64,000 nucleotides of DNA from assembly GCF_013409345.1 (NCBI RefSeq), contig NZ_JACCBB010000001.1, positions 3,534,001 to 3,598,000 on the forward strand. The letters are read 5' to 3'. Positions within the stretch are counted from its first letter, which is position 1, and each line of letters starts with the position of its first letter. The DNA is from Kineococcus aurantiacus (lineage in GTDB: Bacteria > Actinomycetota > Actinomycetes > Actinomycetales > Kineococcaceae). Both the position numbers and the translations under genes were made by a program. Below, in pieces: positions 18,471 through 26,776 of the stretch. A model generated the notes under the pieces. The model did no database searches. It was not told the origin of the DNA and worked only from the letters and a program-made list of their open reading frames with translations.

Positions 18471-19231
18471 CAGCCGTCGCGGGCCCCGAGGCCGCGGGAG
18501 ATGGACCGCGCGGCCTGCCTCACGGCGGGGACCAGGCCGGCGCGGGGGCGGCCGCGGGCGTCGACGAGGCGCTCGCTGTCCCCGTCGATGCCGATGGCGC
18601 CCACGACGAGCCCGCCGAGGTCGCGCACGGGGGCGGCGATCCCGGCGACACCGGCCTCCAGCTCCTCGACCTCCAGGGCCCAGCCCTGCTCCCGCACGGC
18701 GGCCAGGGTCCGGCGCAGCGCCGCGGGGTCGACGACCGTGCGGGCCGTCATGGCGACCAGCCGCCCGCGCGGGCGGACGGGGGCCGAGGCCAGCAGCACC
18801 TTCCCCAGCGCGCAGGCGTGCGCGGGCAGCGACAGGCCGGTGCGCAGCTCCTGGGCGCTGTCGTCGGGGCGGAACACGTGGTGCACGACGAGCGCGCGGC
18901 CCTCGGCCAGCGTCGCGAGCCGGACCGACTCCCCGGTGCGGCTGGCCAGGGAGTCCGCCCAGTTCACGGCCCGGGCGCGCAGGTCGTTGGCGTCGATGCG
19001 GGGGCGTCCCAGGTCGGCCAGGTCGGGGGCGGCCCGGTAGTCGCCGTCGGGGTCCTGGACGACGAACCCCACGTCGACGAGGGTGCGGACGATGCCGTGC
19101 GCGGTCGTCTTGGGCAGCCCGAGGGCGTTGCCGATGTCGACGACGCCGAGCCCCTGACCGGCCCCGGCGAGCAGCCGCAGGACGGCCGCGGCGCGCTCGA
19201 TGGACTGGATGGGCCCGGGCACGGGGCCCAT
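18470..19231 (-). CDS. IclR-family transcriptional regulator
   Basis: 253 residues: an N-terminal winged helix (SIERAAAVLRLLA ... LGLPKTTAHGIVRTL) and a C-terminal IclR ligand-binding domain with LPAHACALGKVLLA and the closing GIAAPVRDLGGLVVGAIGI. Its ligand is unknown. Its position directly upstream of glpK on the same strand suggests that it controls glycerol use. The ATG at 19231 is used. Confidence 0.9.
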   Translation of the reverse strand: MGPVPGPIQSIERAAAVLRLLAGAGQGLGVVDIGNALGLPKTTAHGIVRTLVDVGFVVQDPDGDYRAAPDLADLGRPRIDANDLRARAVNWADSLASRTGESVRLATLAEGRALVVHHVFRPDDSAQELRTGLSLPAHACALGKVLLASAPVRPRGRLVAMTARTVVDPAALRRTLAAVREQGWALEVEELEAGVAGIAAPVRDLGGLVVGAIGIDGDSERLVDARGRPRAGLVPAVRQAARSISRGLGARDG

Positions 19232-19256
19232 CCTGGCGCAGCGGGCGCGCCGGGGG

Positions 19257-20267
19257 TCAGCGCAGCACCGCGTCCCACACCAGTTCGGCGGCCCCCACGA
19301 CCGGACCGTCGGCGCCGAGCGCGGCGGGCAGCACGGGTGGGGGGTCGGCCCGGCGCACGTCCATGAGCCCGCGGGCGAACTCCGCCGCGAACCCGGGCCG
19401 GCCCACGAGCGCCCCGGCCCGCCCGCCGAGGGTGACCAGGTCGGGGTCGAGGGAGTTCACCAGGCCCGCCGTCCCGCGGGCGAGGGCGGTGACGACCGGG
19501 TCGCCGTCCCCGCCCAGCGCGGTGCCCCAGCAGCCGGTGGCGCCGCAGCCGCAGCGCACGGCGGGGTCGCCGAGGGGCAGGTGCCCGAACTCGCCCGTGG
19601 CGGTGTGCCGGCCCTCCAGCAGCAGGCCCTCGCGCACGACCGCGCCGCCGAGGCCCTCGGCCAGGTGCAGGTGCAGGTGCAGGCCCGCGCCGGTGGCCGG
19701 GCCCCGCACGGACTCGGCCAGCCCGGCGCAGCGGGCGTCGTTGGCGTGCCGCACGACCCGGGTCGCCAGCCGGCCGGGCCAGGCGGCGCGCAGGTCGACG
19801 TCGGTCCAGCCCAGCAGCGGCGCGTCGAGCCGGGACCCCTCGCGCACGGGGCCGGGGACGGCGAGCGCCGCGCCGCGCAGCCGGTCGCCGAAGCGGCGGG
19901 AGGCGCGGCGGGCGGCGGCGCGCACGGCGTCCAGGACGGGGGCGGGGGCCGACCCGTCGTGGGTGCCGGACTCCTCGGTCACGGTGGTGCCGCCGAGCTC
20001 GACGACGCGCACGCGCCAGTCGCGGTGGTCGACCTGCCCGGCGAGCACCAGCGGGCCCTCGGGGTGGGGCAGCAGGGGGCGGGTGGGCCGTCCGCGGCGG
20101 CCGTCGGAGCGGGGTTCGCCCTCTAGGAGACGGCGTTCGGCGACGAGGGTGGCGACGGCGTCGGTGGCTGCGCCGGAACTGGTCCCGAGGGTGCGGGCGG
20201 CCTCGGCGCGGGTCAGCCCGGGGGTGCGGTGGACGAGCCGCAGGAGGTCGGCCCTGGTTTTGCTCAC
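19257..20267 (-). CDS. ROK-family transcriptional regulator
   Basis: 336 residues: an N-terminal winged helix (TRADLLRLVHRTPGLTRAEAARTL) followed by a ROK fold with the zinc motif GEFGHLPLGDPAVRCGCGATGC (His plus three Cys). The phosphate-loop/kinase residues are poor, typical of NagC/Mlc-type repressors rather than sugar kinases. The GTG at 20267 is supported by a TATCCT -10 candidate exactly 6 nt upstream. It is divergent from the MFS gene with only 22 bp between, so it probably regulates that transporter and itself. Confidence 0.85.
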   Translation of the reverse strand: MSKTRADLLRLVHRTPGLTRAEAARTLGTSSGAATDAVATLVAERRLLEGEPRSDGRRGRPTRPLLPHPEGPLVLAGQVDHRDWRVRVVELGGTTVTEESGTHDGSAPAPVLDAVRAAARRASRRFGDRLRGAALAVPGPVREGSRLDAPLLGWTDVDLRAAWPGRLATRVVRHANDARCAGLAESVRGPATGAGLHLHLHLAEGLGGAVVREGLLLEGRHTATGEFGHLPLGDPAVRCGCGATGCWGTALGGDGDPVVTALARGTAGLVNSLDPDLVTLGGRAGALVGRPGFAAEFARGLMDVRRADPPPVLPAALGADGPVVGAAELVWDAVLR

Positions 20268-20273
20268 GTCACG

Positions 20274-20283
20274 AGGATAAGCT
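20274..20283. promoter_or_regulatory. overlapping divergent -10 elements
   Basis: Plus strand TAAGCT (20278-20283) is 6 nt before the MFS GTG. Minus strand TATCCT (20279-20274) is 6 nt before the ROK GTG. The two hexamers share two base pairs, so RNA polymerase could use only one at a time. Both transcripts would be leaderless. Confidence 0.5.
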
Positions 20284-20289
20284 GCCGCG

Positions 20290-21474
20290 GTGCCGCGACG
20301 AAGGACCCTGCCCGCCACCGCCCTGCTGGCCGCGACGATGTTCGCCGCGGTCACCACCGAGGTCCTGCCCGTCGGCCTGCTGCCGCAGCTGTCCGCCGCG
20401 TTCGGCGTCGGCGAGGCCGGGATCGGCTGGTGGGTCACCGCCTACGCGCTCGTCGTCGCCGTCGGGGCCGTGCCGCTGACCTCCGCGCTGGCGCGGGTGC
20501 GGCGGCGCCCCGCGCTGGTCGCCCTGCTGCTGGCGTACGCCCTGAGCAACGCCGTCGTCGTCGCCGCCCCCGGCTACGCCGTCGCCGTCGCGGCCCGCCT
20601 GCTGGGCGGCCTGGCCCACGCGGGCGTCTTCAGCGTCGCCGTCGCCACGGCCGTCGCCCTCGTCCCGCGCGAGGAGGCCGGGCGGGCCCTGGCCCTGGTC
20701 AACGGCGGCATCGCCCTGGCCCTCAGCCTCGGGGTCCCGCTCGGGACGGCCGTGGGCGAGGCCGTCGGCTGGCGCTGGGCCTTCGGGGCGACCTCGGTGC
20801 TGCTGCTCGTCCTGGCCGCGGCCGCGCTGCGGCTGGTGCCCGCCACGCTGGCCGCCCACGAGGACGTGCCGCCGGTCCTGCCGGCGCTGCGGCGCCCCGG
20901 GCTGCCCGGGCTCGCCCTCGCCACGGTCGCCCTGACCCTGGGCCACTACGGCGTCTACACGTACGTGACCCCGGTCGTCCTGGCGGCCGGGGTGCGTCTG
21001 GACCACGTGAGCCTGGTCCTGTTCGGTTACGGCGCAGCCGGTGTCGTCGGCGTGCTGGTGGCCGGTGTGGTCGCCGACCGGCACCCGCTGGCGGCGCTGC
21101 GCGCGAGCGTCGCGGTGCTGCTGGGCTGCGTCGTGGCCGTCGTCCTGGCCGGGTCGGCCGCGCCGACGACCGCCGTGGTCGCCGTGTGGGGCGCGGCCTT
21201 CGGGGCGCTGCCGACGCTGCTGCAGACCGTCGCCCTGCGCGTCACGGACGGCAGCGACGCGGCCCCCGCGGTGGTCAACGCGAGCTTCAACGTCGGCATC
21301 GGCGGCGGGGCCGTGCTCGGGGGGTCCCTGCTGGGCGCCGGGCCCGGCTGGCAGGCCGGGGTGGCGGGCGCGCTCGTCGCGTGCGGGCTGCTGCTGACGA
21401 GGGGCGCCCGCCCGGCCCGGCTCCCGCAGCCGGTCCCCGGCGCCGTCAGCCCCGGGGTGCGTCCTCGGCGGTGA
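20290..21474 (+). CDS. MFS transporter, DHA1 type exporter
   Basis: 394 residues, 12 predicted membrane helices. The first helix TTEVLPVGLLPQLSAAF and the following GWWVTAYALVVAVGAVPLT resemble AraJ/Ydh-type drug or sugar efflux proteins. Its substrate is unknown. The divergent ROK regulator hints at a sugar-related inducer. The GTG at 20290 has no Shine-Dalgarno sequence but a TAAGCT 6 nt before it. The 3' end overlaps the convergent carbonic anhydrase by 29 bp. Confidence 0.85.
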   Translation: MPRRRTLPATALLAATMFAAVTTEVLPVGLLPQLSAAFGVGEAGIGWWVTAYALVVAVGAVPLTSALARVRRRPALVALLLAYALSNAVVVAAPGYAVAVAARLLGGLAHAGVFSVAVATAVALVPREEAGRALALVNGGIALALSLGVPLGTAVGEAVGWRWAFGATSVLLLVLAAAALRLVPATLAAHEDVPPVLPALRRPGLPGLALATVALTLGHYGVYTYVTPVVLAAGVRLDHVSLVLFGYGAAGVVGVLVAGVVADRHPLAALRASVAVLLGCVVAVVLAGSAAPTTAVVAVWGAAFGALPTLLQTVALRVTDGSDAAPAVVNASFNVGIGGGAVLGGSLLGAGPGWQAGVAGALVACGLLLTRGARPARLPQPVPGAVSPGVRPRR

Positions 21475-21982
21475 CGTCGGCGCCCACGACCATCTCGATG
21501 GCCCCGGTCCGCACGTCGTAGACGCCGCCCGCGACGGGCATCGTCGGCGGCAGGAACGGCCAGGACCGGATGCGCTGCACGTCGTGCACGAGCGTGGCGC
21601 GCTGGTCGGAGATGGTGCGGAAGTCGATGCTGCGCGTGTCGACCCCCTCGGCCAGGACCTTGGCGTGCACGGCCGCGTCGGTGTTCTTCGTCATGCCGCA
21701 GTCGGTGTGCGCCAGCAGCAGCACGCGGTCCACCCCCAGCAGGTAGTGGGCCAGGACGAGGGTGCGCAGGGTGTCCTCGGTGACGCGCGCGCCGGCGTTG
21801 CGCAGGATCTTCGCGTCGCCCTTGGCCAGACCCAGCATCTCCAGCGGCGAGATGCGGGAGTCCATGCAGGTGATCACGGCGAGGCCGACCCCGGCGAGGC
21901 CGGGGCGGCCGTCGTCGACGAAGGTCTCGGCGTACGCGGCGTTGGCGGTCAGGACGTCGGCGAAGGGATCCACGGGGGACAT
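21446..21982 (-). CDS. beta-carbonic anhydrase
   Basis: 178 residues. The zinc ligands of beta-class enzymes are present: Cys39 with the Asp41-Arg43 dyad in ITCMDSR, and His92 and Cys95 in LAHTDCGM. It interconverts CO2 and bicarbonate in the cytoplasm. The ATG at 21982 follows the DUF2264 gene by 14 bp on the same strand, so it may be the last gene of that operon, although no functional link is obvious. Confidence 0.9.
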   Translation of the reverse strand: MSPVDPFADVLTANAAYAETFVDDGRPGLAGVGLAVITCMDSRISPLEMLGLAKGDAKILRNAGARVTEDTLRTLVLAHYLLGVDRVLLLAHTDCGMTKNTDAAVHAKVLAEGVDTRSIDFRTISDQRATLVHDVQRIRSWPFLPPTMPVAGGVYDVRTGAIEMVVGADVTAEDAPRG

Positions 21983-21996
21983 CTCACCACCTCCGC

Positions 21997-23892
21997 TCAC
22001 CACGACACGCGAGGGACCTCGCCGTCCAGGGACGTTCGGCCCTGGACACCGTCGGCGAAGGTGGCCGTGACCCGGCCGCCCTCGACCTCCACGACGGGGG
22101 CCGGGCCCGGGTCGGCCGCCGTCAGGGCGGCGAGGACGACCGCCGGTCCCGGGCCGGTGGCCCCCCGCAGCCGGGGCACCAGGGCCCACGCGCCGTACGC
22201 GGTGCCGGCGGGGGCGCGCACCAGGTCGGCCCGGTCGAACCCCGCGACCGCCCTCAGGTGCGACCGCAGCTCACCGTCGCCCAGGGTGATCGAGGTCCCC
22301 TCCACGGCCTGCTCCAGGCCGGCCGGTCCCGCCGCGGCCAGCGCCCAGCCGGTGACGGTCAGGGGGGTACCCACCGGCAGGGCCCCACCGCCGAACACCC
22401 GGACCTCCCACGCGCCGCGGGCCAGGACCAGGGACAGCACCCGGGCCTGCGGCAGCTCGGTCGCGGCGAACCGCGGGTGGTGCCGGCTGGCCGCCCAGCC
22501 CGGCCCGGTCCCGGCGTTCTCGAAGGAGACCCGCACCCCCTCCTGCCCGCGGTGGGTGAGGGTGACGGTGTTCTCCGCGACGTTGCGCGCCGACGTGGGG
22601 CCCGTGCGCGTGGAGTAGGCCAGCCGCGCGTACAGCGGGTCCGGTTCCGCCGGGTGGCCGGGCCGGTGGTGGTCCGAGCCGTGGTTGTGCACCCGGACCA
22701 GGCCGTCGGGGGTGGTCTGCACCAGCCACCCCGCGGGGGCGACCGGGACCGTCGCGGCCGGGCCCGCCGCCGGGACGGGTTCCTCCGTGGCCGTCCACAG
22801 CGGGTGGTCGGGACCGGCGAGCAGGGCCGAGAACGCCTTGGAGCACCAGTACGGCGAGGCGGGCCCGGAGTAGGGCTGCACGGTCGCCGGGTGCGGGCCG
22901 TGCCAGCCGCGGGTGTGGACGCCGTCGCGCGCGGCGCCGCGGTCGGTGAAGTACTTCACGGCCCCCGACAGGATCGACCGGCTCACCCCCGGCGACCACG
23001 GCGTCGCCCCCGTCACCGCGCCCACCGCGACCGAGCTGACGGCCGCGAACCGGTAGGTCAGGGACCGGCCCTGGTGCAGCGGGGCGCCGTTGCCGTCGAA
23101 GGTCAGGGCGAACGTCCCGAGGAACTCCCGCAGGCGCACGCCGAACCGCTTGCCGAGTTCGGGGTCCGCGCCCTCGCCGCGCAGGTGGGTGAACAGCACG
23201 GGGTACAGGTGCATGGCCCAGCCGACGTAGTGGTCGAACATCCGCCCGTCGCCGTCGGTGTACCAGCCCTCGCCGCGGTACCAGCCCTCCAGCAGTTCCA
23301 GGGCCCGGTCGACCGCCCGTTCCGTCTCGGCGTCCCCGCGGCCGGCCCCGGTGAGGAACGAGGCCACCGCCATGGGGAACAGGTACCAGTTGTTCGGGGC
23401 GGGTTCGTGGCGCAGCGCCTCGCGCAACCACGCCTCCACCTGGTCCTGCTCGTCACCGGACAGGCTGTCCCACAACCACTCCCGGGTCAGGTCCAGGCCC
23501 AGGGCGATGGAGGCCGACTCGACGATGGGTTGCCCGCCCTCGCGGAAACCGCGGATCACCGGCCAGGACTCGGCGTCGTCGGCGCCGGGCGTCGCGGTCC
23601 CGGCGAGCAGACCGCGGCGGTAGTTCCCCAGGTGGTCGTGGGGGTCGTCGCCGCCGCACCCGGCGACCCGGAACGCGGCCGTGAGGAACGTGCGGGCGAA
23701 ACCCTCCAGGCCGTCGCAGACCCAGCCGGCCCGCGCCGGTTCCCCCGGCAGGTCGATGCGCCCGAAACCGGGGGTGGCCCAGGGGCGCACGGCCAGCAGC
23801 AGGTCGTCGGCGGCCGCGACCCAGTGGTCGCGGGTCCAGCCGGTGACGGGGGAGAGCCGGCGGTCCTCGGGCACGGCGGACAGCGACGACAC
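21997..23892 (-). CDS. DUF2264-domain protein, probable alpha/alpha-barrel carbohydrate-active enzyme
   Basis: 631 residues. The N-terminal 370 residues match the DUF2264 family (GLEGFARTFLTAAF, PAPNNWYLFPMAVASFL, GEGWYTDGDGRMFDHYVGWAMH), which is predicted to fold as an alpha/alpha toroid like several glycoside hydrolases and lyases. The remaining 250 residues look beta-rich, as in polysaccharide-processing enzymes. There is no signal peptide, so it acts inside the cell. The GTG start has GAGGGGGA before it. It lies in one operon with a 2-hydroxyacid dehydrogenase and a sugar-type regulator, which suggests breakdown of an imported oligosaccharide or uronate. Confidence 0.75.
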   Translation of the reverse strand: MSSLSAVPEDRRLSPVTGWTRDHWVAAADDLLLAVRPWATPGFGRIDLPGEPARAGWVCDGLEGFARTFLTAAFRVAGCGGDDPHDHLGNYRRGLLAGTATPGADDAESWPVIRGFREGGQPIVESASIALGLDLTREWLWDSLSGDEQDQVEAWLREALRHEPAPNNWYLFPMAVASFLTGAGRGDAETERAVDRALELLEGWYRGEGWYTDGDGRMFDHYVGWAMHLYPVLFTHLRGEGADPELGKRFGVRLREFLGTFALTFDGNGAPLHQGRSLTYRFAAVSSVAVGAVTGATPWSPGVSRSILSGAVKYFTDRGAARDGVHTRGWHGPHPATVQPYSGPASPYWCSKAFSALLAGPDHPLWTATEEPVPAAGPAATVPVAPAGWLVQTTPDGLVRVHNHGSDHHRPGHPAEPDPLYARLAYSTRTGPTSARNVAENTVTLTHRGQEGVRVSFENAGTGPGWAASRHHPRFAATELPQARVLSLVLARGAWEVRVFGGGALPVGTPLTVTGWALAAAGPAGLEQAVEGTSITLGDGELRSHLRAVAGFDRADLVRAPAGTAYGAWALVPRLRGATGPGPAVVLAALTAADPGPAPVVEVEGGRVTATFADGVQGRTSLDGEVPRVSW

Positions 23893-23904
23893 GGGGTCCC
23901 CCTC

Positions 23905-24900
23905 TCAGGCGGTGCGGGACAGGGCGGGCCGGGTGACGGGGTGGGCCAGCGGCAGGCCGGCGGCGAAGCGCTCGACCTCCTCGGCGGCCGAGGTCGTCAG
24001 CCGGCGCAGCTCGTTGCCCAGCGACCCCGCCACGTGCGGGGTCAGCAGGACGTTGCGGCACTCCCACAGCGGCGAGTCCGGCGGCAGGGGTTCGGGGTCG
24101 GTGACGTCCAGGACGGCGTTGAGCCGGCCCGAGACCAGTTCGGCCGCGAGGGCGTCGGCGTCCACGACGGCGCCGCGCGCGGTGTTCACCACCGTCGCGC
24201 CGTCGCGCAGGGCGGCCAGCACCCGGGCGTCCACCAGGCCGCGGGTCTCGGGCAGCAGCGGGGTGTGGATGCTGAACACGTCGCTGCGGGCCGCCAGTTC
24301 CAGCAGGCCGACGGGTTCGGCGCCCAGGGCCCGCAGCTCCTCCTCGGGCACGTGCGGGTCGTGGACGAGGACGTGCAGGTCGAAGGGGCGCAGCAGTTCC
24401 ACGACCCGGCGCCCCACGAGGGAGGCCGACAGGACCCCCACGGTCGCCCCGAGGTTCCCCCCGCGCTCGCTGACGGCCGTCGCGGCGCGGGTCCGGACCC
24501 GCCGGTAGGCCTCGGCGGCGGCCAGGACCCCCTTGCCGGTGAGCAGGACGACGGCGAGGGTGTACTCGGCGACGGGCACCGCGTTGGCGGCGGCGGCCGA
24601 GGAGACGACGACGCCGCGGTCCCACACGGCGTCGCGCACGTGCCCGCGCACCGTCCCGGCGGTGTGCACGACGGCCCGCAGCCGGGGGGCGGCCGCGACG
24701 GCCGCGGCGTCCAGGGGGGCGCACCCCCAGCCCGTGACGAGCACCTCGACGTCGGCCAGGACGGCCCGGGCGGCCGGGCTGGTGAACTCCGTCAGCGGGG
24801 CGGGGGCCAGGTCGACGGTGCGGCGCAGCCGGTCGAGGAACGACGCGTCGACGACCCGGTCGTAGCTCGGGCGGCTCATCGCGAGCGCGGCGCGGATCAT
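23905..24900 (-). CDS. D-isomer-specific 2-hydroxyacid dehydrogenase
   Basis: 331 residues. The catalytic set is complete: Arg242 (NTARGAVVD), Glu270 (DPEPLP) and His289 (LTPHVAGS). The NAD-binding loop reads GVLSASLVG, with the usual second glycine of GxGxxG replaced by serine, which is atypical. It should interconvert a 2-hydroxy acid and a 2-keto acid with NAD(P)H. The substrate is unknown; the DUF2264 neighbour suggests a sugar acid. The ATG at 24900 follows GAGGAG by 4 nt. Confidence 0.85.
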   Translation of the reverse strand: MIRAALAMSRPSYDRVVDASFLDRLRRTVDLAPAPLTEFTSPAARAVLADVEVLVTGWGCAPLDAAAVAAAPRLRAVVHTAGTVRGHVRDAVWDRGVVVSSAAAANAVPVAEYTLAVVLLTGKGVLAAAEAYRRVRTRAATAVSERGGNLGATVGVLSASLVGRRVVELLRPFDLHVLVHDPHVPEEELRALGAEPVGLLELAARSDVFSIHTPLLPETRGLVDARVLAALRDGATVVNTARGAVVDADALAAELVSGRLNAVLDVTDPEPLPPDSPLWECRNVLLTPHVAGSLGNELRRLTTSAAEEVERFAAGLPLAHPVTRPALSRTA

Positions 24901-24982
24901 GGGACTCCTCGTCGAGTCTGGGGCGGCGAGCGGCTCGCCGGGGGGTGGCCCCACCGTCGCGGGCGCCCCGCGGACCGGTCAA

Positions 24983-25012
24983 GATCGATCGATCAGCGCG
25001 GGTCGATCGATC
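24983..25012. promoter_or_regulatory. pair of GATCGATC elements before the dehydrogenase gene
   Basis: GATCGATCGATC (24983-24994) and TCGATCGATC (25003-25012) are self-complementary and lie about two helical turns apart. They straddle the end of the regulator gene and the 92-bp gap before the dehydrogenase start. They are a plausible operator for the adjacent regulator, but simple-sequence chance cannot be excluded. Confidence 0.35.
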
Positions 25013-26069
25013 GGACGCTGTGCCGCTCCACCAGGTGCGGGGCGATCTCCAGGTGCCGGCAGGGGGCTCCCGGTGCCGTCGCCCGCCAGGCCAGCAGGTC
25101 CACCGCGGCCCGCCCCACCTCGCGCTTGGGCGGGGCCACCGCCGACAGCCGCACGTCCCCCAGACCCGCCACGACGTCGTCGTAGGCGACGACGCTGACG
25201 TCGTCGGGCACCCGCAGCCCCGCCCCCACCAGCCGCGGCACCAGGGACAGCGCGTCGGTGTCGGAGTGCACCAGGACGGCGGTGGCCCCCAGCCGCCGCA
25301 CGGCCTCGGCCGGGTCGGGGGCCTGCAGCCGCCGGGCGGCGTCGGCGCGGTCGGAGCTCAGCAGTGGCTCGCTCAGCACCGCCAGCCCCAGCGAGCGCAT
25401 CGCGTCGGCGAAGCAGCCGCGCAGCGTGCGGGCGGTGGGGGAGTCGTCGCGGCAGAACGCCACGACGCGCCGGTGGCCGTGGGCGCGCAGGTGCGACAGC
25501 GCCTGGTGGACCCCCGTCGCGTGGTCGCTGCGGACCGCGTCGCGCTGGGCCAGCAGCGACCCGCGCGGGGCGAACCGCTCGACCAGCACGAGCGGCACGT
25601 GCGGGGGGCAGGCGCGCGCGACGACGTCGGCGGCGAGGTCGTCGGGGGAGCTCCAGCGCGGGGCGTAGAGGATCCCCGACACGTCCGGGGCCTGCGCGGC
25701 CCGCTCGACGGCCGCGCGCGTGGCGGCGTGGTCGCGCGCGACCTCCAGCACGTACCGCCCGCCGTGGGCCGCGACGGCCGCGTCGGCCCCGCGCAGGATC
25801 TCCGCGAGGTAGCCGTTCGGTTCCCCCACGGCCACGACCCGGCCCAGCGCCGTGGCGCCGGGGCGGGCGGCGCTGACCACCCCGTGCCGCCGGTGCAGCC
25901 GCCCGGCCAGGGCGAGGGCCTCGACGTCGCGGCGCACGGTGACGGGGGCCGCGCCCAGCTCGGCGGCGAGGTCGGCCACCCGGGCCGTGCCGCGCGCCGC
26001 GACGAGGGCGGCGATCCGCTCCCGCCGGGCCAGCGGCCCGTCCGGGCGCGCTCCGGTCGTCTCGCTCAT
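24993..26069 (-). CDS. DeoR-type HTH / LacI-type sensor hybrid regulator
   Basis: 358 residues. The N-terminus is a DeoR-like winged helix (RRERIAALVAARGTARVADL ... VTVRRDVEALALAGRL), but the C-terminal 270 residues are a LacI/GalR periplasmic-binding-like sensor domain (SGILYAPRW, VPLVLVERFAP, PDDVSVVAYDDV). This pairing differs from both the classical LacI and DeoR families. It probably senses a sugar or sugar acid and controls the downstream dehydrogenase/DUF2264 genes. The ATG at 26069 is used; a GTG at 26099 would add 10 residues. Confidence 0.82.
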   Translation of the reverse strand: MSETTGARPDGPLARRERIAALVAARGTARVADLAAELGAAPVTVRRDVEALALAGRLHRRHGVVSAARPGATALGRVVAVGEPNGYLAEILRGADAAVAAHGGRYVLEVARDHAATRAAVERAAQAPDVSGILYAPRWSSPDDLAADVVARACPPHVPLVLVERFAPRGSLLAQRDAVRSDHATGVHQALSHLRAHGHRRVVAFCRDDSPTARTLRGCFADAMRSLGLAVLSEPLLSSDRADAARRLQAPDPAEAVRRLGATAVLVHSDTDALSLVPRLVGAGLRVPDDVSVVAYDDVVAGLGDVRLSAVAPPKREVGRAAVDLLAWRATAPGAPCRHLEIAPHLVERHSVRSIDPR

Positions 26070-26100
26070 CTGAGGGGCTCCCGCGGGGTCGAGCGGCACT

Positions 26101-26124
26101 GGTCGAACGGTCGAACGGTAGCCT
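26101..26124. promoter_or_regulatory. GGTCGAAC tandem repeat and -10 candidate in a divergent gap
   Basis: GGTCGAAC occurs at 26101-26108 and 26109-26116, immediately followed by TAGCCT (26119-26124), which is 6 nt before the phosphatase GTG. The repeat is placed to block or assist that promoter. The divergent regulator is a candidate binder. Confidence 0.4.
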
Positions 26125-26130
26125 CACGGC

Positions 26131-26733
26131 GTGTCGATCCTCGTCGTCCGTCACGGCCAGACCGCCTGGAGCCTGTCGGGCCAGCACACCGGCAGCACCG
26201 ACGTCCCGCTCACGGCCGCGGGCGAGGACCAGGCGCGCCGCCTGGCCCCCGTCTTCGCCGGCCGCCGGATCGGGGCCGTCCTGGTCAGCCCCCGCCAGCG
26301 CGCCCGCCGCACGGCCGAGCTGGCCGGTCTGGCCGACCTCGCCGAGGACGGCCCGCAGGTCGACGAGGACCTCGTGGAGTGGGACTACGGCGGGTACGAG
26401 GGGCGGACCACCGAGGAGATCTCCGCCGAGCTCGGCCGCCCCTGGTCGGTCTGGCACGACGGCGTCGTGCCGGGGGACACCCCGGGGGAGACGGTGCACC
26501 AGGTCGCCAACCGCGCCCGGGGGGTCCTGCGCCGCGCCGCGGCCCTGGACGGGGACCGCGACGTCGTCCTGGTGGCCCACGGCCACTTCCTGCGCGTCCT
26601 GCTCGCCACCTGGCTGGGGCTGTCCCCGACGGCGGGGGCGTTGTTCGCCCTGGAGGCCGGGACGTGGGGCGAGCTGGGGCACGAGCACGAGCGCCAGGCG
26701 CTGCTGCGCTGGAGCGTTCCGCCGATCGGCTGA
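26131..26733 (+). CDS. histidine phosphatase family protein (phosphoglycerate-mutase-like)
   Basis: 200 residues. The RHG motif (His8), the EWDYGGYEG segment and the second catalytic histidine in VVLVAHGHFLR are all present, so the enzyme should form a phosphohistidine intermediate and act as a phosphatase. Substrates in this superfamily vary widely (sugar phosphates, nucleotides) and cannot be told from sequence. It is divergent from the sugar-type regulator. The GTG start has a TAGCCT 6 nt upstream and no Shine-Dalgarno sequence. Confidence 0.88.
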   Translation: MSILVVRHGQTAWSLSGQHTGSTDVPLTAAGEDQARRLAPVFAGRRIGAVLVSPRQRARRTAELAGLADLAEDGPQVDEDLVEWDYGGYEGRTTEEISAELGRPWSVWHDGVVPGDTPGETVHQVANRARGVLRRAAALDGDRDVVLVAHGHFLRVLLATWLGLSPTAGALFALEAGTWGELGHEHERQALLRWSVPPIG

Positions 26734-26776
26734 CCGGGGCGGCTCAACTCCTCACGCTCCGTGTCGATGGGGCGGT

